Shown here: positions 25,513 to 35,925 of the stretch, piece after piece
Position numbering within the stretch: the first letter of the stretch is position 1
How the letters are laid out: each line of letters begins with the position of its first letter
The notes under the pieces: generated by a model
What the model saw: only the letters and a program-made list of their open reading frames with translations
The model's database searches: none
Told to the model about the DNA's origin: nothing
Origin: DATFVA01 sp963811905
Lineage (GTDB): Bacteria; Bacteroidota; Ignavibacteria; Ignavibacteriales; Ignavibacteriaceae
Assembly: GCA_963811905.1 (NCBI GenBank)
Contig: CAWETK010000018.1
Coordinates: 620,001-684,000 of the forward strand
Length of the DNA stretch: 64,000 nt
Direction of reading: 5' to 3'
Translations under genes and position numbers: made by a program

Positions 25513-27105
25513 TTATCTTTTCCTGACTATAATCTTAACAGGAGGCGATTCTTTTTTAACACCATAACTATCATAGGCAACGGCTTTAACCTGGTGGTGT
25601 CCCTCAGGGACATTAAACCAAACCCAGTTGAAGGGGGCTTTGGTATTGAATCCTAATGATTTATTATCACCGAAGAATTCAACTTTTATAATCCTGCCAT
25701 TTTTATCAGAAGTTTCAGTATCTATAATTAAATTCGAACCTTCATTAATCCAGTCGGCTGCTGATGGTTTAATTATTTTAACAACAGGGGATGAATTTTT
25801 TTTCTTTTCAAGAGGTATTTTAACATCGGGCATATTTCCATAGTAAATTGTATTAACAAGAGTTCCGAGAGAATCATCACCGGTAATCTCCCAGAACATA
25901 AGTCCCCTCAGATTATAAGCATCTACATAATGGATCTTAAGTGCCACAGACCTGGAGTCATCGAATGTCCAGAATATTTTCTTTTCCGCATTATACAGGT
26001 AAGGAGCCATTGCAAAATTATCCCAATACATTACAAACCCCTGTTTAAGCAGTTCCTTCAGATCCGAGAAATAATTATAACCTTCTTCAGATATTCCGCT
26101 GGTTGAACCGGCCGGCATACCCAGACCATAGTTAAGGGAATCGACACTGCCCCAGCCTCTTCCATAAAAAGCAGCACCGGGAACTAACTTTGACCGGCTG
26201 ACGCCGTAGATACAATTAAATAAATGAACTGTTTTATCGAAAGAATTTCTTTCCCTGTCAAATGTTGTATCTGCAGACGACGAAAGGAGGTTAGTATTAT
26301 GGCCTGTAACTTTATCCCAGCCTCCGCGGTAATCGTAGGTCATTAGATTGTACCAGTCCAGATACTGCTGATCATGATAAATGTTGAAGTACCTTGCGTA
26401 TTTTTCTGTTGCAGGAACTGCTGCAGTAAGTAAATAGCCTGGGCGGATTGAATCCAGTTTGGTTCGGAATAAAGCAAACAACTCAGACAGGTTATTATTA
26501 TCGTCAGGATTGTGATGCATACTATCGATACCGCCCTTTACAGGATACTCCCAATCAATATCAAACCCGTCGAATATTCCGGCAGCCGCACCTTTACCTC
26601 CCGCATTGCCGGCTGCGGGTAAATTCCCGGAGATAAACCTGTCGATGCAGGTATTAACAAAAACTTCTCTTGAGCCGGGAGTCAAAGCTGCATCAGAAAA
26701 ATACTTGCAGCCTTCCCATCCGCCGATAGATAAGACGATTTTAAGATCGGGGTGCCTGAGCTTTAATTTTCTTAGCTGGTTGAATTGTCCGCGAAGCGGC
26801 TGAGTAGAATCATCAGCGATGCCGTCAATACTCATCCCGGAAGTATAGACCTGCTGATAAGCCATATTAGAATCAAGGAAATCCGGGATGATATTTCCTG
26901 CTGAATCCGGCTGCGGAATAAGAAAAGCATAATTTAATACTGTAATTTTATCCGCTGAATTTCTTTTTTCAATATCCTTTACAAAGTAAGGATGTTCTCC
27001 CTTTGCACGCCATTCAGGAAAGTAAGCAATAATTTCTTTCTTCTGGGCACTTAGTACTACAGGAAACATTATCAGACTTATAAGCAGTAATTGTTTTAAC
27101 TTCAT
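25513..27105 (-). CDS. GH18 chitinase with C-terminal Ig-like domain
   Basis: Hydrolyses chitin or chitooligosaccharides with retention. The 530-aa protein has a signal peptide (ends VVLSAQ). Its glycoside hydrolase 18 barrel has the SIGGW motif (126-130) and the catalytic DGFDIDWE (D179, D182, D184, E186). The last 95 residues form an Ig-like fold (VKIIKPSAADWINEG ... IKVEFFGDNKSLG). It has no type IX sorting domain, so it is probably periplasmic or lipid-independent rather than cell-surface. It fits cutting of oligosaccharides brought in by the TonB receptor. Confidence 0.95.
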   Translation of the reverse strand: MKLKQLLLISLIMFPVVLSAQKKEIIAYFPEWRAKGEHPYFVKDIEKRNSADKITVLNYAFLIPQPDSAGNIIPDFLDSNMAYQQVYTSGMSIDGIADDSTQPLRGQFNQLRKLKLRHPDLKIVLSIGGWEGCKYFSDAALTPGSREVFVNTCIDRFISGNLPAAGNAGGKGAAAGIFDGFDIDWEYPVKGGIDSMHHNPDDNNNLSELFALFRTKLDSIRPGYLLTAAVPATEKYARYFNIYHDQQYLDWYNLMTYDYRGGWDKVTGHNTNLLSSSADTTFDRERNSFDKTVHLFNCIYGVSRSKLVPGAAFYGRGWGSVDSLNYGLGMPAGSTSGISEEGYNYFSDLKELLKQGFVMYWDNFAMAPYLYNAEKKIFWTFDDSRSVALKIHYVDAYNLRGLMFWEITGDDSLGTLVNTIYYGNMPDVKIPLEKKKNSSPVVKIIKPSAADWINEGSNLIIDTETSDKNGRIIKVEFFGDNKSLGFNTKAPFNWVWFNVPEGHHQVKAVAYDSYGVKKESPPVKIIVRKR

Positions 27106-27136
27106 AAATTATTTACCGGTTTATGTCAAATGGTTT

Positions 27137-29536
27137 TCAGCCCATTATCACTTCTATTTTATTTACTGATCCTTTTTCCTGCAGCGGAACAGGACCGGAG
27201 ACCTCATTCCCGTTTACTTTTATGGATTTTACTCCCTTTTGAACATGAGCAGGATTTTTAACATTTATTTTATAAGCAGCTCCGCGCCACTTCCTGATGA
27301 CATCAAACTCTTTCCATTCAGAAGGAATGCAGGGATCTATAACCATACCTTCATACGCAGGCCTGATACCGAGAATATATTTAGTAACCGCAGTATAAAA
27401 CCATCCGGCAGTACCTGTTAACCATGGATGTCTTGCTCTCCCAAAGGCAGTGTGGTCTCTTCCTATAATGAACTGACAATATGAATAAGGTTCGGCCTGA
27501 CGGATCTCAATAATATCATTCTGGTTATACGGAAGAATGGCGTCATAATATTTCATAGCCCTGTTTCCATTCCCTAATTTGCATTCAGCTATTACGGCCC
27601 AGGGGTTGGGATGACTGAATATTGCTCCGTTCTCTTTGATCCCTTTATAAACCCGGGTTACGTACCCGATGTCATCATCAGGTTTTGAATATGAAGGCCA
27701 CAGAAGATGAAGTCCGTATTTTGAGTAAAGATACTTATCCACGGATTCCATACATTTTTCGCCTCTCATCTTCGAAGCAACATCCGAATAAACCGCCCAG
27801 CTTTGGGCATTCAGGAATATTTTTCCTTCGTCACTTTCATGGGTACCGATCTTAATTCCTTTTTTAGTAAATCCTCTCAAATACCACTCGCCGTCCCATG
27901 TCTGATCTTCACAAGCCTGTTTTACACCTTCAGCTATCCGGGAATATCTTTCAACATCCTCCTGTCTGCGTAATTGCTTCGCAGATTCAATAAATATCTT
28001 AAGAGCCCAGTGATGCATAAAAGAGACCATCACGCTCTGGCCCCCACCTAAATTCAGGCAGTCATTCCAGTCGGCCCGCAGTCCCTGACAAATGCCATTG
28101 TCGCCGGTGTACTTTGCCGAGAAATCGAGAATTTTTTTAAGGTGTTCATATACAGTTCCCTCTCCCCCATCAGCATAGGGAACGACCTGGTCGAAGAATG
28201 ACAACTCACCGGTTTCTACTATCCATTCACAAATTGAGGCTACCAGCCACAATGCATCATCAGAGCAGACATCCTCCATTCCGTGAATAATATCTTTCGG
28301 ATCAGGAGTTGGAACGACTGTAGGTAATTTTACACCGGGCAGCTTATTCTCTTTCGGTTCAAAAACATCAGGGTCGAACAGGTGGAGGCCGTAGCCCATA
28401 CTTGTATGTCCTTTAAGCAGCTGAATTATCCTGTATTTTGTCTTCTCAGGGTTGGAATGAACCACACCCATTATATCCTGTGATGTATCCCTGTAACCAA
28501 GGCCCACCCTTCCGCCGGTTTCAATGAATGAAGCGAAACGCGACCAGATAACACAAACTTCAGCCTGGTATAATGTCCAGATGTTGATCATCGAATTCAT
28601 ACCCGGGCTGGGGGTTGTGCACTGAAAGACCGACATCTTCTCATCCCAGAATTTCTTCAACTGCTTAAAAGCAGAATCTACATTTTTCACTCTGGAGTAT
28701 TTTTTCCTAATCTCATAACCCTTCTCTTTCCTGGAACCCACACCCAGCATAAATATCAATCGTACAGATTCGCCGGGTTTAAGAACCAATTTCTTATGAA
28801 GTGCGCCGCAATGATTGCCGCCAAGCTCACTGCTGTTTGAACATTCTCCTTTTTCAACAGCAGCCGGATTAGTTTCCGTTCTGTAGTTACCGATAAACGA
28901 ATCTCTCAGGCAGTCATAACTATCAGGTTCAAAGTTCGAAGTTAAATAATGATAGGTCCATGGTTCATAGAAAAAGTCGTATTCAATTATTCCATCTTTA
29001 TAATTTGATCCGCTGGCGTACAGGCTCATCTGAAAATTCTGGTTATCTATCTCCACATTATGAAATGAAAATTCAAGATATGAAAAAACACTAAGCCTTC
29101 TCTTTTTCCGGCCGGTATTTTTTATTTTCACATCCCAGATCTCCACATCATCATCAACCGGGATAAACATCAGCTGTTCAGCTTCAATATCCTTATACCG
29201 GCATTGAAATTTTGTGTAGGAGAGACCGTGACGGCAGGTATATTCTGCATTTTTTAAATTCTTGCCTACGGGCTGCCAGGAAACGGACCAATATTTTTTG
29301 GTATCATCATCACGGATATAAACATAATGACCGGGTCTGTCCATAGGGATCCCATTAGGTCTGAATCTTGTAACGCGATGATGTTCGGTTGATTTATAAA
29401 ATGAATACCCCCCTGCATTGTGTGAGATTACAGTGCAGAGATCTTTTACCCCGAGGTAGTTTGTCCATGAAACCGGGACATCGGGACGATCAATAACATA
29501 TTCTTTTTGTTTATCGTCAAAATATCCGTATCTCAT
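27137..29536 (-). CDS. chbP: N,N'-diacetylchitobiose phosphorylase (GH94)
   Basis: Splits (GlcNAc)2 with phosphate into GlcNAc-1-phosphate and GlcNAc, which saves one ATP. At 799 aa it has nearly the length of the Vibrio proteolyticus enzyme. Its N-terminus (RPDVPVSWTNYLG, TVISHNAGGYSFYKS, HRVTRFRPN) is typical of chitobiose rather than cellobiose phosphorylases. The catalytic Asp falls at D492 in LRADWNDCLNLGGG, the same number as the catalytic Asp reported for the Vibrio enzyme. IETGGRVGLGYRDTSQD is also family-typical. There is no signal peptide, so it is cytoplasmic and disaccharide import is implied. Confidence 0.95.
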   Translation of the reverse strand: MRYGYFDDKQKEYVIDRPDVPVSWTNYLGVKDLCTVISHNAGGYSFYKSTEHHRVTRFRPNGIPMDRPGHYVYIRDDDTKKYWSVSWQPVGKNLKNAEYTCRHGLSYTKFQCRYKDIEAEQLMFIPVDDDVEIWDVKIKNTGRKKRRLSVFSYLEFSFHNVEIDNQNFQMSLYASGSNYKDGIIEYDFFYEPWTYHYLTSNFEPDSYDCLRDSFIGNYRTETNPAAVEKGECSNSSELGGNHCGALHKKLVLKPGESVRLIFMLGVGSRKEKGYEIRKKYSRVKNVDSAFKQLKKFWDEKMSVFQCTTPSPGMNSMINIWTLYQAEVCVIWSRFASFIETGGRVGLGYRDTSQDIMGVVHSNPEKTKYRIIQLLKGHTSMGYGLHLFDPDVFEPKENKLPGVKLPTVVPTPDPKDIIHGMEDVCSDDALWLVASICEWIVETGELSFFDQVVPYADGGEGTVYEHLKKILDFSAKYTGDNGICQGLRADWNDCLNLGGGQSVMVSFMHHWALKIFIESAKQLRRQEDVERYSRIAEGVKQACEDQTWDGEWYLRGFTKKGIKIGTHESDEGKIFLNAQSWAVYSDVASKMRGEKCMESVDKYLYSKYGLHLLWPSYSKPDDDIGYVTRVYKGIKENGAIFSHPNPWAVIAECKLGNGNRAMKYYDAILPYNQNDIIEIRQAEPYSYCQFIIGRDHTAFGRARHPWLTGTAGWFYTAVTKYILGIRPAYEGMVIDPCIPSEWKEFDVIRKWRGAAYKINVKNPAHVQKGVKSIKVNGNEVSGPVPLQEKGSVNKIEVIMG

Positions 29537-29560
29537 TATTTTCTCCAGAATATTAAAAAA

Positions 29561-30850
29561 TTATCCGACTGCTTCGGGCTCCTCCTTTATTTCCCTGAAA
29601 GGCACCAGCCATGTTATCAGGAACGAAGGAATAGTAGCGATCATTACCCAGATAAAGAAATTTTCGTATCCCAGGAAATCGCTTATAAATCCGCTAATCA
29701 TAGCCGGAATCAGAAAACCCAGCTGCATCAGTGAAGTAGCAAAAGCATAATGTGCCATTTTATATTTACCGGGTGCGATCTGCTGCATCATATACAAGGT
29801 CAGTCCGATAAATCCAAAGCCGTAGCCAAAATATTCAAATACAACAGCTACGCTTATAATCAGGAAATTTGCAGGCTGGTAAATTGCAAGGAATGTGTAA
29901 ACAGCAAAGGGAATATTAAAAAAGGCGCACAATATTAATAAAGATTTTCTTAATCCCCTGTTTGCCGTAAAATACCCGGCAAGTATAGAACCCAAAATGA
30001 AAGCAATGGGCGGAAAAATTCCGTAAAGCACACCTATATCCTCTGTTGATAATCCGAGTCCGCCATGGCCGGTTCCGGCTCTCATAAACAGAGGGACTAT
30101 CTTTACTGCCTGGCCTTCAGCAAACCTGTACAAAACAAGAAAAGCAATTCCCCAGAAAATATATTTTTTCTGAAAAAAAGTTTTAACGACATCAAAGAAT
30201 GTCGAGGAAGCTTCTTTGAAAGTCTTGACATTTCCTGCTTTACCGCCTGTAGGTAAAAATCTCAGATGATATATGCTTAAAAGGATAAGGATTGCACCGA
30301 ATGAACCCATGACGATTGTCCAGGCGGGTTTGACACCAATCTGTTTTTCAAGGACACCGGCAAGCAGCACAAAAGCGCCCTGTGATAATATCTTACCAAC
30401 ATTATAAAAAGCTCCCTGCCAGCCAACATATTTAGCCTGTTCCGTAGCATTAAGCACATTTATATACACACCGTCTGCGGCTGTATCGTGAATAGCCGAG
30501 TTAAGCGCAATTATTCCAAAAAATATTATAGTCCATTCGAAATAAGCAGGAAGCTGCAGTGTAAGGATAAGGAGTCCGAAACTTACACCGCCCAGGAACT
30601 GAGTTGCTATAACAAAATCTTTTTTAGTTCTGAACATTTCAAGTATCGGTCCCCACAATGGCTTAAGCGCCCAGGGAATGGTTACAAGGCTTGTAAAGAA
30701 AGCAATTTTAGCATCGGAAATTCCAAGGCTCTTATACATAAGAACCGAAACAACATTAACGATAACGAAAGGAAGTCCTTCTGCAGTATATAATGTCGGC
30801 ACCCAGAAGGCAGGATGAATTTTTTTTGTATTGCTGACAGTTGATATCAT
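29561..30850 (-). CDS. MFS permease, AmpG-like, probable GlcNAc/chitobiose importer
   Basis: A 429-aa permease with twelve predicted helices. The N-terminal HPAFWVPTLYTAEGLPFVIVN and TIPWALKPLWGPILEMF resemble AmpG/SLC33-type major-facilitator proteins that carry amino-sugar oligosaccharides. It stands 24 bases upstream of the phosphorylase, which needs intact disaccharide in the cytoplasm. Import of (GlcNAc)2 is therefore the best inference. The substrate is not proven by sequence. Confidence 0.85.
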   Translation of the reverse strand: MISTVSNTKKIHPAFWVPTLYTAEGLPFVIVNVVSVLMYKSLGISDAKIAFFTSLVTIPWALKPLWGPILEMFRTKKDFVIATQFLGGVSFGLLILTLQLPAYFEWTIIFFGIIALNSAIHDTAADGVYINVLNATEQAKYVGWQGAFYNVGKILSQGAFVLLAGVLEKQIGVKPAWTIVMGSFGAILILLSIYHLRFLPTGGKAGNVKTFKEASSTFFDVVKTFFQKKYIFWGIAFLVLYRFAEGQAVKIVPLFMRAGTGHGGLGLSTEDIGVLYGIFPPIAFILGSILAGYFTANRGLRKSLLILCAFFNIPFAVYTFLAIYQPANFLIISVAVVFEYFGYGFGFIGLTLYMMQQIAPGKYKMAHYAFATSLMQLGFLIPAMISGFISDFLGYENFFIWVMIATIPSFLITWLVPFREIKEEPEAVG

Positions 30851-30923
30851 ATTTTTCAGATTAAATCAGATTTTATTTATACCGGCAATTATAAAGGACC
30901 CGTGGCTCAATTAAAAACACTTT

Positions 30924-30958
30924 GTAAAAATAGGGGCCATCCTTTTACAGACAGCCCC
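30924..30958 (-). terminator. Intrinsic terminator after the T9SS beta-helix gene
   Basis: On the minus strand a stem GGGGCTGTC / GATGGCCCC (five GC pairs plus four pairs including wobble; 30950-30958 with 30933-30941) is followed by TATTTTTAC. It lies 25 bases past the stop of the gene at 30983. It separates the receptor/secreted-protein part of the locus from the permease-enzyme part. Confidence 0.75.
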
Positions 30959-30982
30959 GTGAACAAGTAGGAGAGACCGCAA

Positions 30983-32725
30983 TTACTTGAGAAGAATCAT
31001 TTTCTTCGCAATGAAATTATTATCCTGCTGCAAAGTATAGAAATAAATTCCGCTTGAGAATTTACTCATATCTATATTATAGCTGTAACTACCCGATGAA
31101 ATATTCCGGTTATCAAGTACCGTCTTTACGAGCTGACCCGTTACATTATATATCTTAAGTGATACATTGCCGGGTTTAACCAGTGTGATTGTAACATTGG
31201 TTGACGGGTTAAAAGGATTCGGATACGCATCAGAGAGAGTAAACTTATCAGCAACCTGCGGAGTAGAATTATCAACTCCGGTCCATCCGTTAAACCAGTA
31301 TGGATCACCCAGAGGCAAACCATCAGTACTGCTGTTTTTAACAGCGGTATTAGAATATGCCAAATCGGTACTGCAAGGCAGCGGCCATGGAGGAGTCCAG
31401 TCCAGGTTTGTTCCCACCTGTGTTTTCTGGTAAGCATAATACTGTGTTGAGCCGGTACCGCCCCGGACAGCAGCAAAGTAGTTCAACAAACCTACTCCAT
31501 AGGTTGTATCACTTCCAGGGTTAAGAACTTTGTCTATTGTAGGTCCGAACTGCGGATCAGCACTCTGGTTTCCGCTTTGAACAAAACCAGGCCATACTGA
31601 TGGAGTATTAAACATAGCAGCAGTTTCGTCGTTCATAAATACCGGTGTATAAATTGAATCAACGGTAGCTGTATCGTTCCAGGCGGTCCAGAATGAAGTG
31701 AGACCGGAGGACCAGAAGTAAGCATTGTTTTTTACTTCAACAGTACGGGCGGCTTCTGCAGCCAGGGAATCTGCCGTTCCATTTATCGGGTGTCCAAGAA
31801 ATGTTGCGGCCCTTAACGAATCGAGTCTGAAGAAACTGAACAACGCAGGAATCCGCGGGGGATCAATTTCATCCCATCCGCCTAAATACTCAGTTCTGCT
31901 TTCTCCCAGGGCATAGACATTATAGAATATATTGTTATTAATTTTGGCATTAACCAGCGGCTCCGACCAGAAAGGAGCTTTAGTTGTCAGAAGCACATCG
32001 TTATGAGAGAAATCGAAATAGTTTGTGATACCGGTTGTTATAACAGGTCCCATCGCTACTGCAAGCATGGTATTATACCTGACATAAATTGTATCAGTAA
32101 ACCAGTTGCCGGCTCCATTCAGGCTGCGGAGTAGTTCAGGTACATAATACGCAGACGCTACATCGAAACCATTTATAAATTTACTATTTGTGATGAAGAA
32201 TTTGTTCCAGTTTGAACTAAAAGCAATTTCGAACTGGGACATAAAGTCAAACACGCAATTGTCTACAGTAAGACGAATGTAATCTGCAGAAACCTGAACT
32301 CCCTGTCCAAATGCTGTGTTATTAGTATTAATAGGTGTTATACCAAGCAGGTAAAGGTTTTTAAGGGCAATGTTGGTATGTGCACCTGTAAAAGTAAAAA
32401 AGATACCGGGTATTTGACCGCCGGAAAGAACATCAGCTTCAATGCAGGGTAGTTTGCCTGTAGTACCATCAGCCACGCCAATAATGGATATACTTGACTG
32501 AGAAGTAATAGTAGCATCAAGTAAATATGTCGTATCAGTTGAAACAAGCTGATAGACGCTATGATTGTTAACACCGCCGCTTACGTCACCATTAATAACC
32601 TGATCTAAAGTCAATGGGTTGTTTGCATAGATCTTAAGAGTACCGGTCTGTGCAGAGGATTGACCTGGTGTTAACATGAATACTATCATCGCAAACAGAA
32701 ATACTGTTGTGAATAAAGTTTTCAT
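30983..32725 (-). CDS. Secreted beta-helix protein with type IX sorting domain
   Basis: A 580-aa protein with a signal peptide (to about residue 25, ending SSAQ) and a region with pectate-lyase-like or parallel beta-helix character (hydrophobic turns such as IALKNLYLLGITPIN, IRLTVDNCVFDF and FFITNSKFING). A type IX C-terminal domain follows (LSDAYPNPFNPSTNVTITL, ending AKKMILLK). It should be exposed on the surface. No catalytic motif is evident. Lying directly downstream of the TonB receptor in a chitin locus, it may bind or process chitin outside the cell. The ATG follows AAAGGAGAGCTTTC. Confidence 0.88.
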   Translation of the reverse strand: MKTLFTTVFLFAMIVFMLTPGQSSAQTGTLKIYANNPLTLDQVINGDVSGGVNNHSVYQLVSTDTTYLLDATITSQSSISIIGVADGTTGKLPCIEADVLSGGQIPGIFFTFTGAHTNIALKNLYLLGITPINTNNTAFGQGVQVSADYIRLTVDNCVFDFMSQFEIAFSSNWNKFFITNSKFINGFDVASAYYVPELLRSLNGAGNWFTDTIYVRYNTMLAVAMGPVITTGITNYFDFSHNDVLLTTKAPFWSEPLVNAKINNNIFYNVYALGESRTEYLGGWDEIDPPRIPALFSFFRLDSLRAATFLGHPINGTADSLAAEAARTVEVKNNAYFWSSGLTSFWTAWNDTATVDSIYTPVFMNDETAAMFNTPSVWPGFVQSGNQSADPQFGPTIDKVLNPGSDTTYGVGLLNYFAAVRGGTGSTQYYAYQKTQVGTNLDWTPPWPLPCSTDLAYSNTAVKNSSTDGLPLGDPYWFNGWTGVDNSTPQVADKFTLSDAYPNPFNPSTNVTITLVKPGNVSLKIYNVTGQLVKTVLDNRNISSGSYSYNIDMSKFSSGIYFYTLQQDNNFIAKKMILLK

Positions 32726-32931
32726 GAAAGCTCTCCTTTCAATTAAGATTGAATTAGTTAATTATCCGTATTTGATAGAATTTAAATATGAAAAATTCTG
32801 TCATCACTAAGCTCTCTCTCAGCAAATAATATTTTCACCTCCTTATTCTTTGCTGCCATGGAATTACACACTACAATTATTATCAAAGTTTGATTTATTA
32901 AACTCTTTTTTTTGCCATTCTAATATTCAGG

Positions 32932-35880
32932 TTAAAACTTTATCCGGACACCTAAGTCTGCTGTCATTCCATAATCCTGCTGCGCCTGGGGCACACCAGT
33001 GGGAGCCTGGATAACATCGATATCTTTTTCTCCGTTAATATTATTCACGTTACCATAAATTTGTATTCCGAACCAGGGGAGATCCTGCTTGGCGGAAAGG
33101 TCCCAGCGAGTATAAGCGGATGTATTGGTTCTCAATTGCGGATAAAAATTGGGACCTGTGAAGATATTATCCTGGTATATCATAGAAACCCTGACGGAAA
33201 AACCTGCATAGTCATAACCGATTGATAAATTTGCAATATTGTCAGGCTGGTACAGAAGCCTGGCGGTATAAAATGTATCGATGGGTACTCTTAACCTGGG
33301 AGTCACTTTCTGAAGTTTACCGTACGGGTACTTCTCTTCTGAAAAGACATGTGTATAATTCACATTAAGGACCAACCCGTCCAGCGGATGCGGCAGGTAC
33401 CAGAAATGAGTCTGCCAGTCAAGTTCCAGTCCATAGTCGGTTGCCCTGTTGGAATCATTTATATAAGTATTTATCTGCGGGTTACCGCTGGGTGCCGGTG
33501 CACCAGTAATCAAAGATGGCGGAAAATATTTATATGCTTCGGTACCGGTGACATAGAAAGTCGTAGGGTATATAAGATTATCGATTTGTTTAAGGAATCC
33601 GCCTATTGTAAGCAAACCGATCTCGTTACTGTAAAAAGAAAAGTACGCATCATAGTTGTATGAACGTGAAGGGACAAGATCAATATTATTATAATTAATG
33701 ACTCCTTCTGAAGAAGATACATTTATCATAGGTATTATAGCAATAAAATCAGGGTAAGCCAGTGTACTGCTGTATGACAGACGTACATCAAACCAGTCAA
33801 AAGGTTTATATTTCAGGGAGGCATCCGGCAGCCAGTATCCGTGATTCTGTGTTACCGTTGTATCATAGTGATTATAAGCTCCCCCAAGATCAGAGCTGGT
33901 ATTTTGCAGTCCGCGTGAAGCTGTATAAACAGTTTGTAAATTCTGGTAACGGACTCCGGGTATTAAAGTGATTTGCTGACCAATACCAATTGTAGTCATT
34001 ATATAGGCTGCACTCTGATTTTCATATCCGGAATAATTATTCATGGTAGAAAGGGCCTGATCTTTAAAATAGGATAGCGGGGCATACTTTGCTATAAGGC
34101 CGGTACTATTCTGCAGGAATGCTGCCAGGTCGGCAAGCATAGGAGCATTCAAAGGGTCATTCATATTATACTCCCCGCCCAGAAATTTACCGTAGTCGTA
34201 TGTAGGATCAACGAACCGCGACAATGGAATTTTATTGCCATACTGTACGGTGCCAAGGGAATGCTGTCCGATTAAAGTATCAACATACTTTGCGCTCTCA
34301 AGCGCCAGTCCCTGCGTGCCGGTTGTATGATAGGTATAAGACCTGGTCTGATGGCGGTACATCCCTCCAAATTTTATAACCGAAGTTATTACATTCGAAA
34401 TATTCAGATCTTTACTTATATCAAGGGAGGCAGACAGGGCACGTGCTCCGGAAAAGCTTCCGGTATTTGCAAGATTATTAAGAAATGAAATAGTGGGATC
34501 GGGGGTAGCTGCCTTAGGGATAATCCTGGGATCCAGGTTTGTTTTGCCGCTCAGAGTATCCAGACCTGCTGAACCCTGTACAAAAGTAGCAGTCCAATCA
34601 TTCGGGTTATCGGTCTCTGTATATGTATGGGCTACAACGGCATCTACGTAAAAAATCGGCAATTCATACTTCATATGCAGTGCGTTGGTAATTACACTCA
34701 ATTTGCTTTTCGAGTAAGCAAGCGTGGTATTTATAATATTGCTACCGCCAGTGCCCTGTATCCCGAAATATTCACCCCGGTTCTGAATATCAGTAGTTCC
34801 TGTGCTGACAAAATTAGATAATTTTACAGAGCCGTCGGGAAGTTTGTAGTCGAGTACTATTGCACCATCATACCTTTTTCTATCTCTTGGAATGTTATTA
34901 AGATTCAAACCTTCAGTAAAGTACAGAGGGATTGAATCTCCGTCATTAGTGTAAGCAGCGCCAAGCTGATTAGATGTAAGGTTCTTACGTTCAATATCAA
35001 CCTGGGCGAATACTCCTAATCTATTATTCAGAAACCTGTTTTCCAGGCTTCCCACATATTTATAATTGTTCAGTTTATGATATGCATTGGAGAGAGCATT
35101 ATAACCTCCCTGGACAACAACTCCGAATTCAGGTACTCCGGGTTCTTTAACTTTGGCTTCCCTCAATTCAAGATTAACTACTCCGCCGATAACACTCGCA
35201 TCCATATCAGGGGTAACGGTTTTCTGCACTTCCATTACTTCCAGCATATTTGATGAAATCATACTAAGATCTACGCTTGCATTATTCGGGTTTGATGAAG
35301 TGAGCTGAACACCGTTAACTAAAATCTGGTTAAATTTCGGCGCCATTCCCCTTATAACAACCTCGTTCGCCTCTCCTCCGCTTCTTAGTACTGATATGCC
35401 GGGAAGCCTTCCAAGGGATTCTGCAGCATTTGCATCAGGAAGTTCCTGTATACGGGCAGCGGATACTACACTTACAATTTTATCTGAGGATAACTGCTGG
35501 TTTATTGCAGAATTCTGTCCGCTTGCCTGACCGGTTACTGTCACGGTTTCGCCGAGAACAGTTACGGGTTCAAGTTCAAAGTTCTGTTCAAGTGACATCC
35601 CCTTCTTTGATCTCGACTGTAATATCCTTTAGAATTATAACCAATATAGCTCGCACGTAAAGTATAGGTTCCTGCGGGGACATTGCGTATTGTATATTTG
35701 CCATGAGATATCTGTTGCAGCACCTATGCTGGTTTTTAAGAGTATAACATTAGCCCCTATAAGTTCTTCACCTGTTCCTTTATCTTTAACGAATCCTTCT
35801 ATGCCGGCCGCTTCAGCATAAGCACTGCTGATAATGAAAGAAATGCCTATGATTAAAATGCTCAAAAACTTATTGCGCAT
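32932..35880 (-). pseudogene. TonB-dependent receptor, N-terminal region carries three extra bases
   Basis: Outer-membrane importer, probably for chitooligosaccharides. It has a signal peptide, a carboxypeptidase-regulatory-like domain (GFVKDKGTGEELIGANVIL), then a plug (IQELPDANAAESLGRLPGISV, VVIRGMAPKFNQILVNG) and a beta-barrel ending in Phe (LGVRIKF). The first 81 codons and the last 888 are in the same frame but separated by stops. Between them, coding moves through two other frames: GKYTIRNVPAGTYTLRASYIGY, then KDITVEIKEG. Three single-base insertions (near 35711, 35628 and the GGGG run near 35600) restore one frame of about 981 aa. The start has AAAGGAGAG. The barrel part is intact. Confidence 0.88.
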
Positions 35881-35925
35881 TTTTTCTCTCCTTTCAGAAA
35901 AAATTCATTAAACTTTTCAAAACAG

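Noticed and set aside
32782..32859. 25-codon minus-strand ORF between the TonB receptor and the T9SS protein, starting MAAKNKEVKILFAERELSDD
   Set aside because: An AAGGAGGTG sequence is present but lies inside the ORF instead of before the ATG. Conservation cannot be judged, so it is too weak to list as a gene.
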